10,404 bases of DNA, taken from Desulfovibrio sp. (GTDB lineage: Bacteria; Desulfobacterota; Desulfovibrionia; Desulfovibrionales; Desulfovibrionaceae). The stretch is taken from assembly GCA_003525525.1 (NCBI GenBank), contig DQED01000073.1:1-10404 (forward strand), in the 5' to 3' direction. How positions within the stretch are numbered: the stretch's first letter is position 1; each line of letters starts with the position of its first letter. The notes under the pieces are model-generated. The model was not told the origin of the DNA. It saw nothing but the letters and a program-made list of their open reading frames with translations, and did not search any database. Positions 1 through 5,621 of the stretch are shown here, in pieces. Made by a program: the position numbers and the translations under genes.

Positions 1-531
1 CTTTCCCTCGAGGAACTGGGCTTTCTGCTCTGGGCTACGCAGGGCCTGCGCAAGGCCCCGGGCGCATCGGGATTTCGCACCGTGCCCTCGGCCGGCTGCC
101 GCCACGCCCTGGAAACCTATCTCGCCGTCTTCCGCGTCGCAGGCCTGGAAAAGGGCCTCTACCGCTACCTGCCCGTGGAACACGCCCTGGTCCTGGAAGA
201 CACGCCGGAGCAGCTGGAGGCGCAGGTCAGCCGGGCCGCGTTCGAGCAGCGGTTCGTGGCCAGGGGGGCGGCGACGTTTTTCTGGACCACGGTTCCCGAG
301 CGCATGGAGTGGCGCTACGCCGAGGCGTCGTACAAGGTGATCGCGCTCGACGCCGGCCATGTCTGCCAGAATTTGTATCTGGCCTGCGAGGCCGTAGGCG
401 CGGGGACGTGCGCCGTGGCCGCCTATGACCAGGACGCCTGCGACACGCTGCTCGGCGTCGACGGCGAGGAGGAATTCACCGTGTATCTGGCCCCGGTCGG
501 CAAGATCGCGGCCAAGGGAGAAAAGTCATGA
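1..531 (+). CDS. SagB-type FMN-dependent nitroreductase/dehydrogenase, 5'-truncated by window edge
   Basis: The reading frame is open from base 1, giving 176 residues of the C-terminal part. The first residues (LSLEELGFLLWATQGLR, then FRTVPSAG and RHALETYL) match the SagB/ThcOx branch of the nitroreductase family, in which VPSAGxRH-ALETYL lies in the FMN-binding core. A later stretch, DAGHVCQNLYLACEAVGAGTCAVAAYD, is the usual helix plus glycine-rich segment of the FMN site, and the end (VYLAPVGK) is the typical closing strand. Such proteins are cytoplasmic flavoenzymes of unknown physiological substrate in sulfate reducers; members inside peptide-modification clusters oxidise azolines, but nothing here suggests that. 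An internal GTG at 82 lies inside the conserved core and is not the start. The stop codon overlaps the ATG of the next gene (ATGA), so the two are translationally coupled. Family call is firm; substrate unknown. Confidence 0.88.
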   Translation, partial: LSLEELGFLLWATQGLRKAPGASGFRTVPSAGCRHALETYLAVFRVAGLEKGLYRYLPVEHALVLEDTPEQLEAQVSRAAFEQRFVARGAATFFWTTVPERMEWRYAEASYKVIALDAGHVCQNLYLACEAVGAGTCAVAAYDQDACDTLLGVDGEEEFTVYLAPVGKIAAKGEKS

Positions 532-875
532 AGAAGGTGGCGCTTTTCGCGTTTCGCGGCGATATTTCCTGTTTCGTCCACGTGCTGTTAAACGCCCTGG
601 AATTCCGGGAGAAAGGCTACGAGGTCAAGGTGGTGCTGGAGGGCGAGGCGACCAGACTCGTGGCCGTGCTGGCCAAGGCGGACAACCCCATGCATGGGCT
701 GTTCGAGCAGACGAAATCCCTGGGGCTTTTCGCCGGCGTCTGCCGCGCCTGCTCGCATCAGCTCGGCAGCCAGGAAGCGGCCGTTGCCGAGGGCTTTGCG
801 CTCCTCGACGATATGCACGGCCACCCCGGCATGGCCCCCTACACCGACGACGGCTACACCGTCCTCATCTTCTAA
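528..875 (+). CDS. DsrE-fold small cytoplasmic protein with CxxC
   Basis: This 115-residue protein begins MKKVALFAFRGD and has the alternating strand/helix pattern of the DsrE/DsrF-like fold (first strand VALFAF, then helix, then YEVKVVLEG, then a central helix). It carries C15, and a C72-x-x-C75 pair in the segment GVCRACSHQLG, where DsrE-fold proteins often place a reactive cysteine. Known relatives act in sulfur relay (DsrE, TusD) or have no assigned role, so sulfur or redox chemistry is an inference from the fold and the cysteines. There is no signal peptide. The start overlaps the stop of the nitroreductase gene by the ATGA arrangement and is preceded by AAGGGAG eight bases upstream, so co-expression is very likely. 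The length is normal for the fold. It could instead be a non-catalytic relative of the fold. Confidence 0.8.
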   Translation: MKKVALFAFRGDISCFVHVLLNALEFREKGYEVKVVLEGEATRLVAVLAKADNPMHGLFEQTKSLGLFAGVCRACSHQLGSQEAAVAEGFALLDDMHGHPGMAPYTDDGYTVLIF

Positions 876-886
876 CTTCCCCCTCA

Positions 887-965
887 CCCTTCAAGGGGGT
901 CCGGGGGGGATTATCCCCCCCCGGCCGCCGGCGGCCTCTTCTCTTATCTCCCTCTCTCCCTCCCC
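887..965. repeat. GC-rich palindromic intergenic element, copy 1, with pyrimidine tract
   Basis: This element fills the gap between the convergent DsrE-like and glpX genes. It has a C7-8/G7-8 hairpin (arms CCGGGGGGGA at 901-910 and TCCCCCCCCGG at 914-924), a perfect 14-bp palindrome GGCCGCCGGCGGCC at 923-936, and a pyrimidine-only tract running to the glpX stop codon. The same order of parts occurs at 2180-2260 beside tkt, so I call it a dispersed repeat with two copies here. It may act as a bidirectional transcription end or as an mRNA 3'-end stabiliser. No clean U-run follows the stem on either strand, so simple intrinsic termination is not shown. Confidence 0.7.
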
Positions 966-1949
966 CTAATCGTATTTCACGGCGCTGATTTCCATCAGCT
1001 TGTCCAGCCGGATGCGCGTTTCGATGCGGCGCATGGTGCCGGTCTTGCCGCGCATGACCAGGGAGTGGGTGATGGCGTGGGTGCCGGTGAACTGCACGCC
1101 TTCGAGGAACGTGCCGCCCGAGATGCCGGTTGCGGCGAAATAGGTGTCGTCGCTGTCGACGAGCGTCTCCTCGGTGAAAATCCGATTGCAGTCGATGCCG
1201 GCTTCGGCCAGGGCCAGTTTTTCGTCTTCCAGTTGCGGATCGAGGCGCGCGAGCAGCCGCCCGCCGAGCGCCCGGATGGCGCAGGCCGAAAGCACGCCTT
1301 CGGGCGTGCCGCCGGTGCCGAGCATGACGTCCACCACGTTTTCGGGGTCGACGGCCATGAGCGATCCGGCCACGTCGCCGTCGGTGTGCAGCTGGATGCG
1401 CGCGCCAACGGCCCGGATGTCGGCGATGAGGCTCTTGTGGCGCGGCTTGTCCAGGACGAAGACCACGAGGTCGTCCACATCCTTGCCGAGGGCCTTGGCG
1501 ATCTTTTTCAGGTTGTCGCCCACGGGCGCGTCGAGGTCCGCGGCGTCGCGCGCCTCGGACGGCACCACGAGCTTTTGCATGTAATAGCTCGGCCCGGGGT
1601 TGAACATGGAGCCGCGCGGGGCGATGCCGACCACGGAGATGGCGTTGGGCCGGCCGTAGGCGAGCAGGTTCGTGCCCTCGACCGGGTCCACGGCGACGTC
1701 CACGGCATGGCCCTGGCCGCTGCCCACGCGCTCGCCGTTATACAGCATCGGGGCCTCGTCCTTCTCCCCCTCGCCGATGATGATCATGCCCTCGATGGGC
1801 AGGGTGTTGAAGGAAAGGCGCATGGCGTCCACGGCGGCCTGGTCGCCGGCGTTCTTGTCGCCGCGCCCGAGCCAGCGCGAGGAACTCAGCGCCGCCGCTT
1901 CCGTGACCCGTACCAGATCCAAGCCGAGATTTCTGTCCGGCGCTTCCAT
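966..1949 (-). CDS. glpX: Fructose-1,6-bisphosphatase class II (GlpX)
   Basis: This 327-residue protein should hydrolyse fructose 1,6-bisphosphate to fructose 6-phosphate in the cytoplasm, the committed gluconeogenic step, using divalent metal. The class II signature residues are present: D36 in GDKNAGDQAAVDAMR, the metal-binding GEGEKDEAP at 59-67 (E60), DPVEGT at 88-93 (D88, E91), DGDVAGSL from D190, and GTGGTPEGV with E217, the counterpart of E. coli GlpX Glu213. Length equals the family norm. The ATG at 1949 is supported by AAAGGAG five bases upstream. It lies 314 bp downstream of tkt on the same strand, which fits sugar-phosphate metabolism, but the structured gap argues for its own control. 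Some class II enzymes also act on sedoheptulose 1,7-bisphosphate; with tkt and rpiB next door that is possible but not visible in the sequence. Confidence 0.96.
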   Translation of the reverse strand: MEAPDRNLGLDLVRVTEAAALSSSRWLGRGDKNAGDQAAVDAMRLSFNTLPIEGMIIIGEGEKDEAPMLYNGERVGSGQGHAVDVAVDPVEGTNLLAYGRPNAISVVGIAPRGSMFNPGPSYYMQKLVVPSEARDAADLDAPVGDNLKKIAKALGKDVDDLVVFVLDKPRHKSLIADIRAVGARIQLHTDGDVAGSLMAVDPENVVDVMLGTGGTPEGVLSACAIRALGGRLLARLDPQLEDEKLALAEAGIDCNRIFTEETLVDSDDTYFAATGISGGTFLEGVQFTGTHAITHSLVMRGKTGTMRRIETRIRLDKLMEISAVKYD

Positions 1950-1954
1950 GGAGA

Positions 1955-1961
1955 CTCCTTT
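1955..1961 (-). promoter_or_regulatory. Shine-Dalgarno site of glpX
   Basis: The minus strand reads AAAGGAG followed by TCTCC and the ATG at 1949. The match and 5-nt spacing fix the glpX start. Confidence 0.8.
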
Positions 1962-1982
1962 GGTAGGGAGTTGGGGAGGAAT

Positions 1983-2026
1983 GCGGGGAGGGAACCTTTT
2001 TTGGGAAAAAAAGGTTCCCTCCCCGC
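1983..2026. repeat. Perfect 20-bp inverted repeat in the glpX leader
   Basis: Arms at 1983-2002 (GCGGGGAGGGAACCTTTTTT) and 2007-2026 are exact reverse complements around a 4-base loop GGGA. On the minus strand it ends about 33 bases before the glpX ATG, so if transcription starts farther upstream it forms a long hairpin in the 5' leader just above the ribosome site. There is no U-run after it in either direction, which argues against a plain terminator. The flanking segment 2027-2050 (CCTTCCC then A6 then CTTTC on the plus strand) loosely resembles part of an arm. Possible roles are a leader hairpin, a protein-binding palindrome, or a member of a dispersed repeat family. Confidence 0.75.
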
Positions 2027-2065
2027 GCCCCTCCTTCCCAAAAAACTTTCAAAGGGGAATAGAGG

Positions 2066-2101
2066 AAACGGCCCCGAAAGTCGAAGCTTTCGGGGCCGTT
2101 T
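2066..2101 (-). terminator. Probable intrinsic terminator hairpin between tkt and glpX
   Basis: Two 15-bp arms, 2066-2080 (AAACGGCCCCGAAAG) and 2087-2101, are perfectly complementary around a 6-base loop. The stem is GC-rich in the middle, with an A-run on one side and a T-run on the other, as in bidirectional terminators. On the minus strand the tail reads TTTCCTCTATT, a broken U-tract, so efficiency may be moderate. It lies downstream of tkt and upstream of glpX, where it would stop read-through from the long operon or attenuate a transcript that begins at about 2137. Confidence 0.6.
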
Positions 2102-2117
2102 GATGGCGTTTTTGTCG

Positions 2118-2145
2118 AAACCGGAGCGCTTGCGTGATCCGGTTT
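2118..2145. repeat. 8-bp inverted repeat, possible second hairpin
   Basis: AAACCGGA at 2118-2125 pairs with TCCGGTTT at 2138-2145 around a 12-base loop. The loop sequence CGCTTGC could alternatively pair with GCAAGCG at 2160-2166, so two mutually exclusive folds are possible. No function can be assigned. Confidence 0.4.
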
Positions 2146-2172
2146 ATTCGGAAGCTACGGCAAGCGTATCAA
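2143..2172 (-). promoter_or_regulatory. Candidate sigma-70-type promoter upstream of glpX
   Basis: On the minus strand, TTGATA (2172-2167, 5 of 6 matches to the -35 consensus) is followed after 18 bases by AATAAA (2148-2143, 4 of 6 matches to the -10 consensus). It lies in the lowest-GC part of the tkt-glpX gap. A transcript from it would start near 2137 and meet the 2066-2101 hairpin at once. The -10 match is only fair, so this is a candidate. Confidence 0.35.
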
Positions 2173-2179
2173 GGCATCC

Positions 2180-2260
2180 CCCTTTGAGGAGGTCCAGGAG
2201 GGGGTCACCCCCTCCTGGCCGCCGGAGGCATTCTTCTCTCTTCTCTTTTCTTCACTTTCC
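2180..2260. repeat. GC-rich palindromic intergenic element, copy 2, with pyrimidine tract
   Basis: This is the second copy of the element at 887-965. Shared order: CCCTT, two variable bases, AGG, GGTCC, a G-rich arm, a short turn, a C-rich arm, GGCCGCCGG, GGC, then a tract rich in TTCTTCTCT. Here the hairpin is a 12-bp perfect palindrome, arms 2194-2205 and 2207-2218 around C2206. Arm changes relative to copy 1 occur on both sides (A and T inserted at paired places), so the stem is kept. It lies immediately 3' of the tkt stop codon, as copy 1 does for glpX. Confidence 0.7.
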
Positions 2261-2263
2261 CCG

Positions 2264-4258
2264 CTACTTCGCAGCGTAGGCTTCCTTTATCTTGCCGGCC
2301 AGGTGTTCGGGCGTGAAGCCGTAGAGGTCGGCCAGCTTGCCGGCCGGGGCCGACGCGCCGAAGTGGGAGATGCCGTAGACCCGGTCGAGGCTGCCCGTGT
2401 ACTGGCACCACAGCTCGGGCCGACCGGCTTCCACGGCGTAGCGGAAGGCTATTTCCGGCGGCAGCACGGCCTTTTTGTAGTCTTCGGGCTGCTCGTTGAA
2501 GAGCTCCAGGCAAGGCATGCTGACCACGCGGATGGCGATTTCGGGCAGGAGCTTGGCCGCGGCCTGGGCCAGGGACACTTCCGAGCCCGAGGCCAGAAGC
2601 AGCATGTCGGGTTTGCCGCCCGGGGCTTCGTCGAGCACGTAGCCGCCGCGCGCGACCCCTTCCTTGAGGCCCGGATAGACGGCCGGGTCGAGGATGGGCA
2701 GATTCTGGCGCGTGAGCAGCAGGCAGGTGGGCCGGCTGGTCTGCTTGAGCGCCGTGTCCACGCAGGCCGAGGTTTCGTTGGCGTCGGCCGGGCGCATGAC
2801 GAGCATGTTGGGAATGAGCCGCAGGGAGCTCGCCTGCTCGATGGGCTCGTGGGTCGGGCCGTCCTCGCCCACGTAGAAGGAGTCGTGGGTGTAGACGTGC
2901 AGGGCGGGCACGCGCTGGAGCGCGGCCATGCGCAGGGCGTTCCTGGCGTAGTCCGAGAAGATGAGGAACGTGGCGCTAAAGGGCAGCAGGCCGCCATGCA
3001 GGGTGATGCCATTGACGATGGCGGTCATGGGGAATTCGCGCACGCCGAAGCACAGGGAGCGGCCCAGGCGGTCGGCCTTGCCGAAGATGCCCGTGATGTC
3101 GCGGAACTTCTCGGTCATGTTGGACGGGTCGAGGTCGGCCGAGCCGCCGACGAGCAGCGGCAGCTGGTCGATGAGGCCGTTCAGGGCCGCGCCCCAGGCC
3201 GAACGCGTGGCCACGTCCTTGGCCGGCTCGAACACCGGCCAGGAGAGCGTGCGTTCGGAGCGGGGCTTGGTGATTTCGCGCCACAGCGCTTCGAAGGCGG
3301 CGTCGCCGGCGAGCTTGTCGTCCAGGGCCTTGTCCCAGGCGGCGCGGGCGGCGGCGAGCTGCGGGAAGCGGCCCCTGAAATGGGCCAGGACGTCTTCCGG
3401 CGCGAAAAACGTCTCATTCTCGGGCAGCCCCAGCCGCTTCTTGGTCGCAATGATCTCGTCTTCCTTGAAGGGCGCGCCGTGGGCTTCGTGTTTGCCTTCC
3501 ATGGAGAAGGCGCCCTTGGCGATGACGGTGTTGCCGATGATGATCGTGGGCTTGGCCGTTTCGGCGCGCGCGGCGTCGAGGGCGGCGTGGATGGCGGCGT
3601 GGTCGTTGCCGTCGATGTCGATGACGTGCCAGCCCAGGCCCTCGAAGAGCTTCACGTGGTTGGTGGCGTCGCACACGCTCGTGGCGCTGGCGAGCTGCAC
3701 CTTGTTCTTGTCGAAAAGGACGATCAGCCGCCCGAGGCCCCACAGGCCGGCCAGCGCGGCCGAGCCCAGGAACACCGGCGCCTGCACGTCGCCGTCGGAG
3801 GAGAGCACGTAGGTGTAGTGGCCGGCCATGTCCTCGCCCAGGCGCGCGCGCAGCATCTCCTCGGCCACGGCCATGCCCACGGCCATGGAAAAACCCTGGC
3901 CCAGGGGGCCGGTGGTGCATTCCACGCCCGGGGTCTCGTAGTTCTCGGGGTGGCCCGGGGTGCGGCTCCCGAGCTGGCGGAACTGTTTGAGGTCGTCCAT
4001 GGCGAGCACGCCGCGCAGGTAGAGCAGGGCGTATTGCAGCATGGATTCGTGCCCGGCCGAGAGCACGAACCGGTCGCGGCCGAACCAGGTCGTGTCGGCC
4101 GGGTCGAAGCGCAGGTAGTCCTTGAACAGGACGTAGGCCATGTCGGCCGAGGACATGGCGCCGCCCGGGTGGCCGGACTTGGCCTTGAAGGTTGCGTCCA
4201 TGATCAGGCCTTTGACGACGTTGACGGCCTTGACGTCGATGGCGGCGGGAGCTTGCAT
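2264..4258 (-). CDS. tkt: Transketolase
   Basis: This 664-residue, thiamine-diphosphate-dependent enzyme moves two-carbon units between ketose and aldose phosphates in the non-oxidative pentose phosphate pathway. N-terminal cofactor domain: SGHPGG at 28-33, SAGH at 67-70, TPGHPE at 100-105, TGPLGQG at 116-122, and the diphosphate/metal motif DGDVQ at 155-159 with N185 in DKNKV. H260 lies in HGAPF. Middle domain: GSADLDPSN at 372-380, FGVREFPM with the catalytic glutamate E408, THDS at 457-460, and GPTHEP at 467-472. The C-terminal domain runs from about 545. The motif reads GDV where the classical one reads GDG, which marks a divergent subgroup. I chose the ATG at 4258, with GAGGG nearby at 4265-4269; the frame is open to 4423 but that part overlaps the 3' end of rpiB and is arginine-rich noise. 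It follows rpiB by 26 nt, so an operon is likely. Confidence 0.95.
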   Translation of the reverse strand: MQAPAAIDVKAVNVVKGLIMDATFKAKSGHPGGAMSSADMAYVLFKDYLRFDPADTTWFGRDRFVLSAGHESMLQYALLYLRGVLAMDDLKQFRQLGSRTPGHPENYETPGVECTTGPLGQGFSMAVGMAVAEEMLRARLGEDMAGHYTYVLSSDGDVQAPVFLGSAALAGLWGLGRLIVLFDKNKVQLASATSVCDATNHVKLFEGLGWHVIDIDGNDHAAIHAALDAARAETAKPTIIIGNTVIAKGAFSMEGKHEAHGAPFKEDEIIATKKRLGLPENETFFAPEDVLAHFRGRFPQLAAARAAWDKALDDKLAGDAAFEALWREITKPRSERTLSWPVFEPAKDVATRSAWGAALNGLIDQLPLLVGGSADLDPSNMTEKFRDITGIFGKADRLGRSLCFGVREFPMTAIVNGITLHGGLLPFSATFLIFSDYARNALRMAALQRVPALHVYTHDSFYVGEDGPTHEPIEQASSLRLIPNMLVMRPADANETSACVDTALKQTSRPTCLLLTRQNLPILDPAVYPGLKEGVARGGYVLDEAPGGKPDMLLLASGSEVSLAQAAAKLLPEIAIRVVSMPCLELFNEQPEDYKKAVLPPEIAFRYAVEAGRPELWCQYTGSLDRVYGISHFGASAPAGKLADLYGFTPEHLAGKIKEAYAAK

Positions 4259-4284
4259 GGGTATCCCTCGAAGAAGTTTGGCGT

Positions 4285-4740
4285 TTACAGCGGCGCGGCC
4301 AGTCCGCACGACTCGATGAGGTCCACGCGGCGCTGGTGGCGGCCGCCCTCGAAGCCCGTTTCGAGAAAGACGTCGGCGATGGAGGCGGCCAGGCCCGCGC
4401 CGATGACGCGCTCGCCGAGGCAAAGCACGTTGGCGTCGTTGTGGAGCCTAGTCATGCGGGCCAGGTATTCGTTGACGCACAGCGCGGCGCGGATGCCGCC
4501 GATGCGGTTGGCGGCGATGGACATGCCGATGCCCGTGCCGCAGACGAGGATGCCGGCGCTTTCCGGCGTATCCAGGACATTGCGGCAGACGAGCCTGGCG
4601 AAATCGGGGTAGTCGACGCTTGTCGCCTCGGTGGGGCCGAGATCGACCACTTTGTGCCCGGCGGCGGCAAGATGGGCGACGAGCGCGGCCTTGAGGTTCA
4701 GGCCGGCATGGTCGGAACCGAGGAAAACGGTTTTGGGCAT
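4285..4740 (-). CDS. rpiB: Ribose-5-phosphate isomerase B
   Basis: This 151-residue cytoplasmic enzyme interconverts ribose 5-phosphate and ribulose 5-phosphate, feeding transketolase, whose gene follows 26 nt downstream. The RpiB/LacAB family motifs are all visible: GSDHAG at 8-13, the catalytic loop CGTGIGMSIAANR with the active-site cysteine C67 and T69, and H100 in LHNDANVLCLGERVIG. Basic residues near the C-terminus (R134, H135, R138) fit phosphate binding. Presence of C67 and the pentose-phosphate neighbour favour RpiB over the LacA/LacB or allose-isomerase relatives. Length is typical. A GGAGG sits about 10 bases before the ATG. It is 58 bp downstream of the LolB-like gene. Confidence 0.95.
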   Translation of the reverse strand: MPKTVFLGSDHAGLNLKAALVAHLAAAGHKVVDLGPTEATSVDYPDFARLVCRNVLDTPESAGILVCGTGIGMSIAANRIGGIRAALCVNEYLARMTRLHNDANVLCLGERVIGAGLAASIADVFLETGFEGGRHQRRVDLIESCGLAAPL

Positions 4741-4798
4741 GGAAACGGAGCCTCCGGGTTTGGCGATGCACGAATGCCCGGCCGCGCGGACGGCGGGC

Positions 4799-5620
4799 CT
4801 ACAATTCCGGCAGGGACGGCTCGTCCCCGCTCCCGTCCAGCGCGTGTTCCGCGGCGGTGGGAGGGACGGGCAGCTCCAGGTCGGCGACCGGATAGGGCGA
4901 CGGGCGGGGCTGCAGGGCCTTCACGCGCACGACGAGCGTCGCGCCGCCGGGCGTGGTCAGCGTGAGCCTGCGGGCCACGGGCGCGGCAAATCCCGGCGCG
5001 GCTTCGTCGTCTGCGAAGTCGATGCGCCAGGGCTCTATGCCGACTCCAACCAGATGGCGCGGATTCCCGGCGAAGTCAAGGCCGAGCGACGCAAGGCGGG
5101 AACTGCCGGAAAACGTGTACTCGTAGCCCTCGGCCGTCTTTTTCGCCGCGGCGTAACGCGCCGGCGCAAGGGCGGAAAAACGCCCCGCGACCAGGGCCGC
5201 CATTTCGCCCAGGGTAAAGGGCAGGGGCATGCCGAGCTTGGCCGCGCCCTGGCGGGTGTCGCCGTGGCGGTAGACGGCGTTTCTATCCGGCACGAAAGCG
5301 AAAAAGCCGTGGTTGTCCTCGAACAGCAGGGCGTAGGACCCGCCCACGGGCGTGGTCAGGTCCAGGCGCGTCGCGCCGCCGGCGTTGCCGTAGAGGCGGT
5401 AGTTGAGCCGGCCCGAGCGGTTGCCCCGCGAAAAGCTCATGGAGCCGGCCAGGGAATAGGCCGGGGCCGTGTCCTTGCCCTCGCGGGCGGTAAAGGCGGC
5501 GAAGACGGCCTTGGCTTCGCCGCCGGCCGTCGGCCCGGGCTGCTTGGCGGCGCAGCCGGCAATCCCGGCGACGAGGGCGAACAAGGCGAGGGTGCGCAAC
5601 AGCGCGGCAAAGGGGCGCAT
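4799..5620 (-). CDS. LolB-like outer-membrane lipoprotein
   Basis: This 273-residue protein has a lipoprotein signal peptide: basic start, hydrophobic LALFALVAGI, then lipobox I20-A21-G22-C23. Alanine follows the cysteine, so no inner-membrane retention signal. The mature part resembles the LolB fold, a half-open beta barrel that accepts lipoproteins from LolA and inserts them into the outer membrane: YSLAGSMSFSRG, LNYRLYGNAGGATRLDLTTPVG, and GMPLPFTLGEMAALVAG at 130-146, which parallels the LTGMPIPLNSLRQWILG region of E. coli LolB. It is longer than the roughly 200 residues of E. coli LolB, with a proline-rich acidic C-terminal tail from about 237. The start lies one base past the TPR gene stop (TAGCATG), so translation is coupled. 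Pseudomonads also place a TPR protein gene directly before lolB. A DUF4292-type lipoprotein is the main alternative. Confidence 0.68.
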   Translation of the reverse strand: MRPFAALLRTLALFALVAGIAGCAAKQPGPTAGGEAKAVFAAFTAREGKDTAPAYSLAGSMSFSRGNRSGRLNYRLYGNAGGATRLDLTTPVGGSYALLFEDNHGFFAFVPDRNAVYRHGDTRQGAAKLGMPLPFTLGEMAALVAGRFSALAPARYAAAKKTAEGYEYTFSGSSRLASLGLDFAGNPRHLVGVGIEPWRIDFADDEAAPGFAAPVARRLTLTTPGGATLVVRVKALQPRPSPYPVADLELPVPPTAAEHALDGSGDEPSLPEL

Positions 5621-5621
5621 G

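Noticed and set aside
1065..2279. Long plus-strand open frame antisense to glpX and into the gap
   Set aside because: It lies opposite a firmly identified gene, has a His/Val/Gly-rich composition typical of the antisense of GC-rich codons, and matches no family I know.
4259..4423. N-terminal extension of tkt by 55 codons to 4423
   Set aside because: It would overlap the 3' end of rpiB, is arginine-rich and unlike any transketolase; the ATG at 4258 has a nearby GAGGG and begins at the expected family position.
2303..4612. 769-codon plus-strand open frame antisense to tkt and rpiB
   Set aside because: Both underlying minus-strand genes are unambiguous; the translation is low-complexity G/V/A/H/E noise from third-position GC bias.
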